The translations under genes were made by a program, and so were the position numbers. Positions 9,250 to 19,516 of a stretch of DNA of 64,000 nt are shown in pieces (position 1 is the stretch's first letter; the number at the start of each line of letters is the position of its first letter). The notes beneath the pieces are model-generated. The model was not told where the DNA came from, did not search any database, and worked only from the letters and a program-made list of their open reading frames with translations. The stretch comes from Virgibacillus halodenitrificans JCM 12304. GTDB lineage: Bacteria > Bacillota > Bacilli > Bacillales > Amphibacillaceae. The stretch is taken from contig NZ_BAZS01000002.1 in NCBI RefSeq assembly GCF_001310895.1, positions 62,001 to 126,000 on the forward strand, in the 5' to 3' direction.

Positions 9250-10104
9250 TTGTCTATCTCGATAGGTTATTTAGGACCGAAAGGAACATTTACAAAATTG
9301 GCAGTGGACATTGCTTTTAATGGGGAGTATAAAGAAGGTTTTGCGACTATTCCAGAATGCATTGATGCTGTAGAGGAGGATACGATAGATATCGGTGTTG
9401 TTCCATTGGAGAACGCAATTGAAGGTACAGTGCAATTGACAGTAGATTATCTTGTACATCAAGTGAGGTTGCCAATTATGGCGGAAATCGTAGTTCCAAT
9501 TGAACAGCATTTGTTAGTACATCCTGAATTTTCCGGTTCTGTAGATGATATAACAGAAATACATTCACACAGTCATGCAATTGCACAATGCCACCAATAT
9601 ATACACCAGCAAATCCCAAATGGGAAGATAGAATACACATCTTCGACTGGGAAGGCTGCCGAAATAGTAAGTGAACAATTTAAACCTATTGCAGCGATTG
9701 GTAATAAGCTTGCAGCAAAAGAATATGGCTTACGAATTTTTCAAGAAAATATTCATGATTATCCAAACAACCATACGCGTTTTATTGTACTTTCAAAACA
9801 AAAAGAGCTAGTACATATTAAACATGAAGCTACTGCAGAGAAAACAAGCCTGCTAATAACTTTGCCCAGTGACTTCGCTGGGGCCCTTCATCAGGTATTG
9901 GCCGCTTTTGCCTGGAGAAAGATGAACCTTTCAAAGATTGAATCACGGCCGATGAAAACTGGTTTAGGTAATTACTTTTTTATTGTAGATGTTAATCAGC
10001 AGTATGATGATGTATTATTTCCTGGAGTAAAGGCTGAACTAGAAGCACTTGGCTGCAAGGTAACTATTCTTGGTACATACCCTGTTTATCAATTAAATGT
10101 TTAA
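9250..10104 (+). CDS. pheA: Prephenate dehydratase
   Basis: Converts prephenate to phenylpyruvate in phenylalanine synthesis. The 284-residue product has the catalytic PDT domain with GYLGPKGTF at its start, VPLENAIEG, and the catalytic NNHTRFIVL (Thr in the TRF motif), then an ACT regulatory domain (about 200-275) with KIESRPMKTGLGNYFF, the phenylalanine-binding ESRP motif. It starts at TTG behind GGGGGAGAGG. The ACT-domain gene pheB that precedes pheA in B. subtilis is absent here. A hairpin follows the stop. Confidence 0.96.
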   Translation: MSISIGYLGPKGTFTKLAVDIAFNGEYKEGFATIPECIDAVEEDTIDIGVVPLENAIEGTVQLTVDYLVHQVRLPIMAEIVVPIEQHLLVHPEFSGSVDDITEIHSHSHAIAQCHQYIHQQIPNGKIEYTSSTGKAAEIVSEQFKPIAAIGNKLAAKEYGLRIFQENIHDYPNNHTRFIVLSKQKELVHIKHEATAEKTSLLITLPSDFAGALHQVLAAFAWRKMNLSKIESRPMKTGLGNYFFIVDVNQQYDDVLFPGVKAELEALGCKVTILGTYPVYQLNV

Positions 10105-10118
10105 TATCGGAATTAACA

Positions 10119-10150
10119 ACCGCTCTCTATGAGGAATAGAGGGCGGTCAT
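10119..10150 (+). terminator. Probable terminator after pheA
   Basis: ACCGCTCTCTAT pairs with ATAGAGGGCGGT (one T-G wobble) around a five-base loop. The following tail is only moderately T-rich, so termination may be incomplete. Confidence 0.65.
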
Positions 10151-10250
10151 TTATATTTTAATAAATATGTTTCAACTTTTATGCGTTACATGCATATGTT
10201 GATAGAGAGTAATTAGCCCAGAGTTATTAATGAAAGGAGTTTGATTCGTC

Positions 10251-11159
10251 TTGAAGATACACATTGTTCAAAAAGGAGATACCTTGTGGGATATTTCACA
10301 AAAATATGGAGTGGATTTCGAAGAGGTTAAAGGGTTGAACAGCCACCTATCAAGTCCAGATATGATTATGCCTGGTATGAAGATAAAGATACCTAGTTCT
10401 TCAAAGACAGTAAAGAAGACACAGATGCCAAAAAAAGAAATGCCTAAGGAAATGGTAAAACAGCCTTATAAGGATGTTTCGCCTAAACCTTTACCAGTAA
10501 TAAAAGAAGATGATAAGGAGAAAAAGAAAATGATTAAACCAGAAATGCCTGTGAAGCCATTACCTCAGATGCCGAAAATGCCTGCAATGCCTCCACAGCC
10601 TATCGTGCAACAGCCAACATTTGAACAAGAATTTCAAAATTATACTACAATAAATTTTCCGGAAATGCCTTATTATAGTCATGAACATCATGAATCAGTA
10701 TCTGATGAATCACCAGCAGAAATACCGGTAGCCCAACCAGTACCCCAACCAGCGCCAGCCCATTTTGTACCAATGTGTTGTCATTTTGTTCATCCGTGCT
10801 ATCCACCAACACCGTTTCCGATGATGGCTAATGTTGCAAGTGCTCCAATGATGCCAATGCCTGGTGGAATGCCAATGCATATGCAGCCGCAACATAGTGA
10901 TTGTGGTTGTAATGATAAAAACAACTATTCTAATGTTAGTTATCAAACCCAGCATCACCAATTCCAGAACACACACCAGAATATGACACCTCCACAACCT
11001 AATTTCCAACCACCTTATCAAGGAAATACAATGCCCCAGACAAATCTTTTCCCACCTCAATATGGAGCAACCAACATGAATGACAACTATCCTATGCCAC
11101 CAGGATATCCATATCAGGGTTATAATCGAAAGAATGAGGAAGGATCAGAAAATGAATAA
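10251..11159 (+). CDS. safA: SafA-like spore coat morphogenetic protein
   Basis: LysM protein that localises to the cortex/coat interface and organises inner coat assembly. The product has one N-terminal LysM domain (about 1-48, HIVQKGDTLWDISQKYGV), then a low-complexity region rich in Pro, Met, Gln and His that includes cysteines (MCCHFVHPC) possibly used for crosslinking. At 302 residues it is shorter than B. subtilis SafA (about 387). It starts at TTG, 11 bases after GAAAGGAG. Its end overlaps the start of a CotS-family gene by eight bases. SpoVID also carries LysM, but at the C-terminus, so SafA fits better. Confidence 0.88.
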   Translation: MKIHIVQKGDTLWDISQKYGVDFEEVKGLNSHLSSPDMIMPGMKIKIPSSSKTVKKTQMPKKEMPKEMVKQPYKDVSPKPLPVIKEDDKEKKKMIKPEMPVKPLPQMPKMPAMPPQPIVQQPTFEQEFQNYTTINFPEMPYYSHEHHESVSDESPAEIPVAQPVPQPAPAHFVPMCCHFVHPCYPPTPFPMMANVASAPMMPMPGGMPMHMQPQHSDCGCNDKNNYSNVSYQTQHHQFQNTHQNMTPPQPNFQPPYQGNTMPQTNLFPPQYGATNMNDNYPMPPGYPYQGYNRKNEEGSENE

Positions 11160-12105
11160 TAAAAAGGAAAGAGACGAGATTGTTAATCGTCTCTCTTCTT
11201 TTTTATTTGAGGAGGGAGAATTAGAAGTATACTCTGCTATTAATATCAAAAAGAATGTTTTTAAAGTAACAGATACTAATGGTGAAAAATATATTATAAA
11301 ACGTCATTTACGAAAAAAAATAGTCGATCAACAGTGGCAGTTTTTTGATAATTTTTCTAACAATCCGGTGATTCCGTTTATTGCATTTCCTAACAGCCAA
11401 AAAATTATTAAAAAAAATAACCAAATTTGGACTATAGCTCCTTATATCAAAGGAGAACATTTAAATTACAGATTTAAGCATGATCGAGGAAGTGCTGTAG
11501 CTACATTAAAAAAGTTTCATGCTCAAGCTGAGAATATATATATTGAGCAACCTTTAATTAAAAATAATGTCATAATAAGATGGTATAAAAGGTTGGAGGA
11601 ATTTAAAAAAACAGAGAATATATTCGCTAAATATGGTTTGAAAAATTTGCATAAGGATATAGTACAAACAACGGTGAAACAATTTTATCGCTTATCAGAC
11701 TACTCTTGGGATCAGTGCGATTATTCCGGAAGAAAAAAAGGAAGATGGATCCACGGGGACGTCGCTTCACACAATTTTATAAAAAACAATGCTGACGAAG
11801 TCTTTATGATTGATTTCGACCTTCTAGAATGTACTTCACAAATATATGATTATATTCAACTAGGTCAACGCTTTTTACCATATATAAATTGGAATCTTGA
11901 AGAATTATTTTCATATCAGATGGTTGAAGAGAAAGAGCACAAGTTATGGTTAGCCGCTATCAATGTGCCAAGTGATTTAATGAGAGAAACATTGCACAGC
12001 GTATCAGAGAAGCCAGGAGAAGTAGGAAGGCACTTAAAACAAATGGAAAAACAATGGGAGAGACGCAAACTCTTTTCAAATTACACTAACAAAGTGATAC
12101 AATAA
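11152..12105 (+). CDS. CotS-family spore coat protein (kinase-like fold)
   Basis: Member of the CotS/YutH/YsxE family of spore-associated proteins built on the aminoglycoside-phosphotransferase fold. The 317-residue product shows the catalytic loop IHGDVASHNF and a metal-binding-like MIDFDLLE, so key kinase residues are retained; whether it phosphorylates anything is unknown. The ATG at 11152 (MNNKKERDE) follows GAGGAAGGA and overlaps safA by eight bases, so it is translated with this coat gene. An upstream in-frame ATG at 11080 lies deep in safA and is rejected. Resemblance is nearest to YsxE, which in B. subtilis sits beside spoVID. Confidence 0.8.
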   Translation: MNNKKERDEIVNRLSSFLFEEGELEVYSAINIKKNVFKVTDTNGEKYIIKRHLRKKIVDQQWQFFDNFSNNPVIPFIAFPNSQKIIKKNNQIWTIAPYIKGEHLNYRFKHDRGSAVATLKKFHAQAENIYIEQPLIKNNVIIRWYKRLEEFKKTENIFAKYGLKNLHKDIVQTTVKQFYRLSDYSWDQCDYSGRKKGRWIHGDVASHNFIKNNADEVFMIDFDLLECTSQIYDYIQLGQRFLPYINWNLEELFSYQMVEEKEHKLWLAAINVPSDLMRETLHSVSEKPGEVGRHLKQMEKQWERRKLFSNYTNKVIQ

Positions 12106-12136
12106 ACAACGGAACAAATATAAAGGAGCGGATAAA

Positions 12137-12880
12137 GTGGAAAAGCATGTGGAAAATATTGTGCAGTGGCTAAGAGACCAAGTCAATAAGGCAGGAGTTA
12201 ATGGATTAGTAGTTGGTGTAAGTGGTGGTTTAGATTCAGCCGTAGTTGCTCATTTAATTAAAAGGGCTTTTCCAGATGATTCTTTAGGTGTGTTAATGCC
12301 GATTCATACAAAAGAAACAGATTTAAACCATGCAAAAAAAGTAGTCGAAGGCTGTGATATTAGTTCACTCACCATTGATTTATCAAATACACATCAAACA
12401 ATGTATGACCAAATCAAAAATCAACTGATGAAGAACGATACCTTTATTGAACAAAATGACCAATTAGCAGATGCGAATTTAAGGGCAAGATTAAGAATGA
12501 GTACACTTTACGCGTTAGCAACAAATTATAATTATTTAGTTGTAGGTACAGACAATGCTGCTGAATGGTATACGGGTTATTTTACCAAGTATGGAGATGG
12601 AGGAGCAGATATTCTTCCTTTGGTTGATTTCACCAAACAGGAAGTGCGGGATATGGCTGCATATCTTGGTGTCCCGGTAGAAGTAGCACAGAAAAAGCCA
12701 AGTGCTGACCTTTGGGAAGGGCAAACAGATGAAAGTGAAATGGGAACTACTTATGATAAAATTGATGCATATATAAATGGGGAAGAGATTCCTGAAAAAG
12801 ACAAAGAGGTGATTGAGTCCCTCCACAGAAGAACCGAGCATAAACGAAACCCATTACCACAATATAAACGGAATAAGTAA
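12137..12880 (+). CDS. nadE: NAD+ synthetase, ammonia-dependent
   Basis: Amidates nicotinate adenine dinucleotide to NAD+, using ATP and ammonia. The 247-residue product has the PP-loop SGGLDSAVV (about residues 29-37), LRARLRMSTLY, GTDNAAEWYTGYFTKYGDGGADI and a KKPSADLWEGQTDE loop. No glutaminase domain is present. It is shorter than the B. subtilis NadE (272) and resembles the compact form found in other Firmicutes. It starts at GTG, nine bases after AAAGGAG. Its place between coat genes and a spore lipoprotein gene differs from B. subtilis. Confidence 0.93.
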   Translation: MEKHVENIVQWLRDQVNKAGVNGLVVGVSGGLDSAVVAHLIKRAFPDDSLGVLMPIHTKETDLNHAKKVVEGCDISSLTIDLSNTHQTMYDQIKNQLMKNDTFIEQNDQLADANLRARLRMSTLYALATNYNYLVVGTDNAAEWYTGYFTKYGDGGADILPLVDFTKQEVRDMAAYLGVPVEVAQKKPSADLWEGQTDESEMGTTYDKIDAYINGEEIPEKDKEVIESLHRRTEHKRNPLPQYKRNK

Positions 12881-12905
12881 TTTCCTTTATTTAACAGTGT
12901 AAAAA

Positions 12906-12941
12906 AACCTCTCGGATCCAAACTATTGGTGAAGGGAGGTT
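12906..12941 (+). promoter_or_regulatory. Stem-loop that can cover the lipoprotein gene's ribosome-binding site
   Basis: AACCTCTC (12906-12913) can pair over eight positions with GGGAGGTT (12934-12941), the latter holding the Shine-Dalgarno sequence of the gene starting at 12947. Inside the loop CCAA/TTGG can add a short inner stem. The structure would hide the ribosome-binding site in transcripts that include both arms. Confidence 0.5.
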
Positions 12942-12946
12942 ATATT

Positions 12947-13510
12947 ATGCTTAAATACGGTCTAATTCCATGTATAGTGCTACTCGCATTTACCATTGGT
13001 TGTTCAAACAATAATGATGAATCAGGGGAGAATAAAACAAATCCTAACACACAACCAATCCATTATGAAACTGATCAGGAACAAAAAGATAGATTAAACT
13101 ATGATGAACCAAGTATTGGAGAACGTGGCGGCTATCCACAAAGTGAGCAAGAACAAGTAAATGATGCAGATTATAAAGGCGGATATTCCGATGCCTTTAC
13201 CAATAAAGAAGCTATCTTGCTTTCTCAGGAACTTCAGAATAAAAAGGATATTATCCAAGCACAAGTGGCAGTGACGGATAAGCGAATTATCGTTGGAGTG
13301 ATGCAAAGGGAACATACAGATCACTTTGCTGTAAATAAGATTGAATCCACCATAAGAGAAATCCTTCCTAATACAGAAAAAGAAATTATTGTTTATACAG
13401 ATGATATTCATTGGGATCGTATGAAGAATTTAGATGCTCGATTAAAAGCAAAAAATCGAGGAGATGACTTGGAAAACATAGTGGAGGATTTTTTAAATAT
13501 TAAAAATTAA
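12947..13510 (+). CDS. YhcN/YlaJ-family spore lipoprotein (CoxA-like position)
   Basis: Putative sporulation lipoprotein of the YhcN/YlaJ family. The 187-residue product has a lipoprotein signal ending TIGC (Cys19), then a polar linker and a compact C-terminal domain (about 75-187) with VAVTDKRIIVGVM and KEIIVYTDDIHWDR, typical of the family. The ATG at 12947 is chosen because GGGAGG lies just before it and the signal peptide begins there. In B. subtilis the gene between safA and yebC is coxA, a cortex-associated family member, so this is its positional equivalent. A terminator follows. Confidence 0.82.
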   Translation: MLKYGLIPCIVLLAFTIGCSNNNDESGENKTNPNTQPIHYETDQEQKDRLNYDEPSIGERGGYPQSEQEQVNDADYKGGYSDAFTNKEAILLSQELQNKKDIIQAQVAVTDKRIIVGVMQREHTDHFAVNKIESTIREILPNTEKEIIVYTDDIHWDRMKNLDARLKAKNRGDDLENIVEDFLNIKN

Positions 13511-13535
13511 ACCTTTGTATTACAAAGGTTTTTTT
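13509..13535 (+). terminator. Intrinsic terminator after the YhcN-like gene
   Basis: AAACCTTTGTA and TACAAAGGTTT form a near-perfect hairpin that runs into a T tract, starting at the stop codon of the lipoprotein gene. Confidence 0.93.
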
Positions 13536-13594
13536 ACTTTTATCCCTTTTTTTGGTATAGTAATAAAGGAAATTTCTAGAGAGGAGAATGTCCT

Positions 13595-14326
13595 ATGGCT
13601 GGTCATTCTAAATGGAAGAATATACAGAGAAGAAAAAATGCACAGGATGCTAAAAAAGGGAAAATCTTTATGCGCCACGCAAAAGATATATATACTGCTG
13701 CAAAACAAGGGGGCGGGGACCTTTCCACAAATGCCTCATTGAGATTAGCGGTGGAAAAGGCAAAGGCAGATAATATGCCTAATGATAATATTGACAGAGC
13801 GATAAAAAAGGCAACAGGCACTCTAGACGGTGCGAGTTTTGAGGAGCTTACGTATGAAGGATATGGCCCAGGGGGAGTTGCTGTTATCGTTCATGTTTTA
13901 ACTGACAACAAAAACAGAACAGCCGCTGAGGTCAGACATGCTTTTAAAAAGAATGACGGTAATCTTGGGGAAAATGGAAGTGTCTCTTTTATGTTTGATC
14001 GAAAAGGTTATATCGTGATTTCAAATGAGGAAGCTAAAATTGATGAAGACGAATTAACGCTTGAGGCCTTAGAAGCTGGGGCTGATGACATCGTTACCCA
14101 AGAGGATGGATACGAAATTTATACTACCCCTGAGGCTTATCAGGAAGTTGTAGATTATTTAAATGAAAAAGGGTATTCAATTGAAGATTCTGAAGTAACT
14201 TTAATTCCACAAAATTATAATAAACTATCCGAAGAAGATGCAGGTAAAATGTTCACTTTAATTGAGACTCTCGAAGAAAACGAAGATGTGCAAGATATTC
14301 ACCATAATTTAGATGAAACAGAATAA
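13595..14326 (+). CDS. yebC: YebC/PmpR-family protein
   Basis: Member of the YebC family. Members are described as DNA-binding regulators, and others, including Bacillus YebC2-type, as factors that relieve ribosome stalling at prolines; which applies here cannot be told. The 243-residue product starts [11 protein letters not shown] and contains the conserved [19 protein letters not shown] region and an acidic third domain. ATG follows GAGAGGAG. It stands alone between two terminators. Confidence 0.95.
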   Translation: MAGHSKWKNIQRRKNAQDAKKGKIFMRHAKDIYTAAKQGGGDLSTNASLRLAVEKAKADNMPNDNIDRAIKKATGTLDGASFEELTYEGYGPGGVAVIVHVLTDNKNRTAAEVRHAFKKNDGNLGENGSVSFMFDRKGYIVISNEEAKIDEDELTLEALEAGADDIVTQEDGYEIYTTPEAYQEVVDYLNEKGYSIEDSEVTLIPQNYNKLSEEDAGKMFTLIETLEENEDVQDIHHNLDETE

Positions 14327-14340
14327 ACTTTGCTGAATGA

Positions 14341-14380
14341 ACTTCTATCCCTTGATATCAGGGGATAGAAGTTTGTTTTT
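14341..14380 (+). terminator. Intrinsic terminator after yebC
   Basis: ACTTCTATCCC pairs with GGGATAGAAGT around TTGATATCAG, followed by TTGTTTTT. Confidence 0.9.
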
Positions 14381-14557
14381 AGATATTAAGAAATCAAAAT
14401 TATTTAGATCTTTTACGTTTTTTATAAATAGTCGCGCCCCTTAATTCTAGCTCTAAGTTATATCATATTCTATAGAAGCTTTTTACTAATCATGTAGAAT
14501 AAATCAATTTTTTCCAAACTACTTCTGGTTGAGAAGAAGCACCAATAGTTCAATTGT

Positions 14558-14585
14558 TTTACTATATGGGCGCATATGGTAAAAT
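14558..14585 (+). promoter_or_regulatory. Candidate promoter for ruvA
   Basis: TTTACT (14558-14563) is followed after 16 bases by TAAAAT (14580-14585), about 30 bases before the ruvA start. The spacer holds a small inverted repeat ATATG/CATAT. No LexA-box-like CGAAC-N4-GTTCG sequence was seen nearby. Confidence 0.4.
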
Positions 14586-14615
14586 GATGTAAGGTAAATG
14601 GAGGAGAAAATAAAA

Positions 14616-15230
14616 ATGATCGCATACATAAAAGGTAATCTTACATACATTCAAGATGAATCAGTGATAGTAGAAGTTCAAGGAATTGGCTATGAAATAA
14701 TTTGTGCCAATCCCTTTGTTTTTCAACACTTGCTTAACAAAGAAGTTTTAATAAGTACCTATCACTATGTACGGGAAGATATCCAAGTTTTATATGGCTT
14801 TAAAGATGAAGATCAAAAGTATTTATTTACCAAGTTAATTTCCGTCTCGGGAATAGGACCAAAGGGTGCATTGGCAGTTCTTGGTACAGTTAATGTTGCT
14901 GATTTTGTAGGTGCAATTGAACGGGAAGATGACAAATATTTAACAAGTTTTCCAGGTGTAGGAAAAAAGACTGCGAGACAGATAATTTTAGATTTAAAAG
15001 GCAAATTAACTACTATGATTTCTATTTCCAGTACAGATTCTGATCATGAATTACAACACAAAGAAGTAAATCAAAACCTTGCACAATTGGATGAAGCAAA
15101 AGAGGCTTTAAAAGCATTAGGATACACGGATCGTGAAATTAAATCAGTTCTGCCTAAACTACCTAATGACGAAAATAATTCTACTGACACAATAATACGT
15201 AAAGCACTAGCATTACTAATGAAAAATTAA
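14616..15230 (+). CDS. ruvA: RuvA Holliday-junction-binding protein
   Basis: Binds four-way DNA junctions and loads the RuvB motor for branch migration. The 204-residue product has the N-terminal OB-fold (MIAYIKGNLTYI), helix-hairpin-helix motifs (SVSGIGPKGALAVL and FPGVGKKTARQIILDLKGK) and the C-terminal RuvB-binding domain (EAKEALKALGYTDREI). The ATG at 14616 is chosen because GGAGGAG (14600-14606) lies nine bases before it. An ATG at 14598 is upstream of that site. ruvB follows 17 bases later. Confidence 0.96.
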   Translation: MIAYIKGNLTYIQDESVIVEVQGIGYEIICANPFVFQHLLNKEVLISTYHYVREDIQVLYGFKDEDQKYLFTKLISVSGIGPKGALAVLGTVNVADFVGAIEREDDKYLTSFPGVGKKTARQIILDLKGKLTTMISISSTDSDHELQHKEVNQNLAQLDEAKEALKALGYTDREIKSVLPKLPNDENNSTDTIIRKALALLMKN

Positions 15231-15247
15231 AGAAGGGGGGATACTAA

Positions 15248-16249
15248 ATGGATGACAGAGTGGTAACGGGTGAATTACAGAATGAAGATGCTTCTGTGGA
15301 ATTAAGTTTACGTCCAACGATATTAAAGCAATATATAGGACAACAGAAGGTTAAAGAAAATTTAAGTATCTTCATCCAGGCTGCCAAGATGCGCGAAGAG
15401 CCGCTTGACCATGTGCTGCTTTACGGACCTCCTGGTTTAGGTAAGACCACACTTGCCGGCATTATTGCAAATGAGATGGGAGTACAATTCCGTTCGACTT
15501 CAGGGCCGGCTATAGAACGCGCAGGAGATCTTGCTGCAATACTATCCTCGTTGGAACCGGGGGATGTTCTTTTTATTGATGAAATTCATCGATTACCACG
15601 TTCTGTGGAAGAAGTACTATATCCGGCAATGGAGGATTTCTTTCTTGATATTGTTATCGGTACAGGCCCAAGCGCTCGTTCGGTACGAATTGACTTACCT
15701 CCTTTTACTCTGGTTGGTGCCACAACTAGAGCAGGCTTACTCTCTGCTCCGCTAAGAGATCGATTTGGGGTTTTAAGCAGATTAGAGTTTTATGAGACAA
15801 AAGATTTGTGTTCAATTGTTGAGAGAACAGCTGAAATTTTTCAAACTAGTCTTAGCAAGGAGGCTGCTGTGGAAGTTGCTAGAAGATCCAGAGGTACTCC
15901 CAGAATAGCAAACCGTTTATTAAAACGAATACGTGATATTTCACAAGTAAAAGGGGAAGAAGAAATCAGTTTCCCAACAACAAAGCTTGCTTTGGAAATG
16001 CTTCAAGTAGACGATGAGGGTTTGGATCATATTGATCATAAGTTACTTAGAGGTATTATGGAAAGTTTTCAAGGTGGCCCAGTTGGTCTGGATACCATTG
16101 CAGCTACCATTGGAGAAGAGTCCCAGACTATAGAGGACGTTTATGAGCCTTATTTGCTTCAAATTGGTTTCATTCAACGGACTCCTAGAGGAAGAGTTGT
16201 TACCACAAAAGCTTATCAGCATTTTGGGGTGAAAGAGAATGATCAATAA
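15248..16249 (+). CDS. ruvB: RuvB branch-migration ATPase
   Basis: AAA+ ATPase motor of the RuvAB complex. The 333-residue product has Walker [10 protein letters not shown] (about residues 60-68), Walker B DEIHRL, sensor 1 [18 protein letters not shown] and a C-terminal winged-helix domain (about 260-333). ATG follows AAGGGGGG. The last 11 bases overlap the next small membrane-protein gene. Confidence 0.98.
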   Translation: MDDRVVTGELQNEDASVELSLRPTILKQYIGQQKVKENLSIFIQAAKMREEPLDHVLLYGPPGLGKTTLAGIIANEMGVQFRSTSGPAIERAGDLAAILSSLEPGDVLFIDEIHRLPRSVEEVLYPAMEDFFLDIVIGTGPSARSVRIDLPPFTLVGATTRAGLLSAPLRDRFGVLSRLEFYETKDLCSIVERTAEIFQTSLSKEAAVEVARRSRGTPRIANRLLKRIRDISQVKGEEEISFPTTKLALEMLQVDDEGLDHIDHKLLRGIMESFQGGPVGLDTIAATIGEESQTIEDVYEPYLLQIGFIQRTPRGRVVTTKAYQHFGVKENDQ

Positions 16250-16442
16250 TTTCGGTAAAATTTTTCTTCTGCTTGGTGTTGTTTTTTTAATTATTGGTTT
16301 CATTTGGACTTTTATCGGTAAATTACCAGGTGACATCAGCTTTAGAAAAGGGAATATGACGTTTCATTTTCCAATAATGACTTCGATTATTATAAGCATC
16401 ATCATAACTGCAATTTTATTCCTTATTGGAAAGTTTAGATAG
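16239..16442 (+). CDS. DUF2905 small membrane protein
   Basis: A 67-residue protein with two membrane helices (about 5-25 and 46-65) joined by the conserved loop [20 protein letters not shown], the hallmark of the DUF2905 family often found beside ruvB-queA. Its function is not known. The ATG lies inside the end of ruvB, so translation is coupled. queA starts 20 bases later. Confidence 0.88.
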   Translation: MINNFGKIFLLLGVVFLIIGFIWTFIGKLPGDISFRKGNMTFHFPIMTSIIISIIITAILFLIGKFR

Positions 16443-16462
16443 TATATGTTAGGAGATTCAGC

Positions 16463-17491
16463 ATGAATATTGAGGATTTCGATTTTGATTTACCAGAAGA
16501 GTTAATTGCACAAACACCACTACAAGAGCGAACAGCTTCGCGCTTATTAGTTCTCGATCGACAAACGAAAGAAGTGAATCATAAACATTTTTCAGATATA
16601 AAAAGTTATTTTAAAAAAGGAGATTGCCTCGTATTAAATGACACCAAAGTATTACCTGCCCGGTTATATGGTGTCAAAGAAGATACAGGGGCAAAAGTAG
16701 AAATTCTTTTATTAAATCAACGTGAAGCTGATACGTGGGAAGTTCTTGCAAAACCCGCTAAAAAGATAAAGGTAGGCACGACACTTGTTTTTGGGGAAGG
16801 GAAATTAAAAGCGACTTGTCTGGCCACAGAAGAGCATGGAGGTCGTATCCTTGAATTTTATTATACAGGTATTTTTTACGAAGTACTTGATGAATTAGGG
16901 GAAATGCCTCTCCCGCCATATATCAAAGAACAGCTTCCGGAAAAGGAGCGATATCAAACCGTTTTTGCCAGGGAAGAAGGTTCTGCTGCTGCTCCTACTG
17001 CTGGTTTACACTTCACTAATGAACTATTAGAAGAGATTGAAGATATGGGTGTAACTATTGCGTTTATTACTTTACATGTAGGGCTGGGAACTTTTCGGCC
17101 TGTAAGTGTGGAGAATATAGATGACCATGAAATGCATTCAGAATTCTATCATATGTCTAAAGAGACTGCAGACATATTAAACGAGACAAAAAAATCAAAT
17201 GGCAGGATTATCTCCGTAGGTACTACTTCTACAAGAACCTTGGAAACTATTGCAAGAGATCACCAAGGGGCTTTTAAGGAAACAAGCGGATGGACGGATA
17301 TTTTTATTTACCCACCATATGAATTTAAAGCAATTGATGGATTAATTACTAATTTTCACCTTCCAAAATCAACCTTAATCATGTTAGTAAGTGCGTTAGT
17401 AGATAAAGAAACTATACTTCATGCATACAAAGAAGCTGTTCAAGAACGATACCGTTTTTTCAGTTTTGGGGATGCCATGTTAATTTTATAA
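16463..17491 (+). CDS. queA: QueA S-adenosylmethionine:tRNA ribosyltransferase-isomerase
   Basis: Transfers and rearranges the ribosyl group of SAM onto 7-aminomethyl-7-deazaguanine in tRNA, giving epoxyqueuosine. The 342-residue product has [15 protein letters not shown] at the N-terminus, [12 protein letters not shown], and the signature PTAGLHFT and [10 protein letters not shown] regions. It lies directly upstream of tgt, the previous step of the pathway. Confidence 0.97.
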   Translation: MNIEDFDFDLPEELIAQTPLQERTASRLLVLDRQTKEVNHKHFSDIKSYFKKGDCLVLNDTKVLPARLYGVKEDTGAKVEILLLNQREADTWEVLAKPAKKIKVGTTLVFGEGKLKATCLATEEHGGRILEFYYTGIFYEVLDELGEMPLPPYIKEQLPEKERYQTVFAREEGSAAAPTAGLHFTNELLEEIEDMGVTIAFITLHVGLGTFRPVSVENIDDHEMHSEFYHMSKETADILNETKKSNGRIISVGTTSTRTLETIARDHQGAFKETSGWTDIFIYPPYEFKAIDGLITNFHLPKSTLIMLVSALVDKETILHAYKEAVQERYRFFSFGDAMLIL

Positions 17492-17506
17492 AAAAGGAAC
17501 GAATAA

Positions 17507-18649
<1,143 letters not shown>

Positions 18650-18685
18650 TTGCATAGCATGATAAATAGAAGGAGGGGATAATAA

Positions 18686-18943
18686 ATGGATATGCTGATT
18701 TCTTTATCACCAATCATTTTAATGTTTGTGATTTTTTACTTCTTATTGATTCGTCCACAGCAGAAGCGACAGAAGCAAGTGAAACAGATGCAGTCTGATT
18801 TGCAAAAAGGAGATTCAGTAATAACGATTGGCGGATTTCATGGTGTGGTTCATGCCATCGATGAAAGTACAGTTGTGATTCAAGCGGGCGATGGTACTAA
18901 GCTTACATACGACCGTTCTGCTATTAGAGAAGTTAAAAAATAG
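18686..18943 (+). CDS. yajC: YajC preprotein translocase subunit
   Basis: Accessory subunit that joins SecDF at the SecYEG translocon. The 85-residue product has one N-terminal membrane span (about 5-24) followed by the conserved IRPQQKRQKQ stretch and a small cytoplasmic domain. ATG follows AAGGAGGGG. secDF lies about 4.7 kb downstream on the same strand, separated by the yrzE-like gene, a transporter, spoVB and comN. A bidirectional terminator follows. Confidence 0.95.
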   Translation: MDMLISLSPIILMFVIFYFLLIRPQQKRQKQVKQMQSDLQKGDSVITIGGFHGVVHAIDESTVVIQAGDGTKLTYDRSAIREVKK

Positions 18944-18956
18944 TATTTTTAAACTA

Positions 18957-18998
18957 AAAAAGAAGTTAATGCTTTAAGGGCATTAACTTCTTTTTATT
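18957..18998. terminator. Bidirectional terminator between yajC and the YrzE-like gene
   Basis: AAAAGAAGTTAATGC pairs with GCATTAACTTCTTTT around a short loop. It has a T tract on the plus strand and, because A runs flank the left arm, also on the minus strand, so it serves both convergent genes. Confidence 0.9.
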
Positions 18999-19010
18999 TG
19001 GTTCTATAAA

Positions 19011-19388
19011 TTATTCTGTAGTTGTACCTAACGTGTTTACCCCTACAATCCCCCCCAGCACAGCTGCTGAGATATATGCTAGATGATGGATGGATTGTTC
19101 TAATGAAAAACCTTGCTGGTATCCTAAATATTGAACCAGGAATGTAAATAAAGTGAAACCCAAACCTGTTACACCACCAATAATCCATCCTTTTGCTTTT
19201 CCTTTTGCACCAGCAACCAGTCCCCCAATAAATAGAGATATAAGGCCGATTCCTAAGGTTATCCATGATAGCAAAGGATCATTAAATGAAGTGAACCGAA
19301 GTAGTAATGCTAAAATGATACTTGTTATTAGAATGAGACCCAGAACCATAACCAAGCCATAAACTACTGCAGTAAACTGCTTTGTCAT
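19011..19388 (-). CDS. TIGR04086/YrzE-family membrane protein
   Basis: A 125-residue protein with four predicted membrane helices (about 8-30, 42-60, 68-87 and 103-121) and glycine-rich turns (IGGLVAGAKGKAKGW). It matches the YrzE-like family found next to yajC in Bacilli, of unknown function. It reads convergently to yajC and shares its terminator. The ATG follows a GGGGGG ribosome-binding site. Confidence 0.8.
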   Translation of the reverse strand: MTKQFTAVVYGLVMVLGLILITSIILALLLRFTSFNDPLLSWITLGIGLISLFIGGLVAGAKGKAKGWIIGGVTGLGFTLFTFLVQYLGYQQGFSLEQSIHHLAYISAAVLGGIVGVNTLGTTTE

Positions 19389-19516
19389 AACATTCCCCCC
19401 AAAAAGTTTGTCCTTCCATTATTAGCTTATTCATTAATAAATAAAATAGAAGAAAATATTTCAGGTTTTACATTCATATAGTTATAGAAGCATGCTGTAT
19501 AGAAAGCAGGTGTATT

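Noticed and set aside
13515-13742. 75-codon frame over the start of yebC
   Set aside because: It begins within the upstream terminator and overlaps yebC in another frame; yebC has the ribosome-binding site and the family match.
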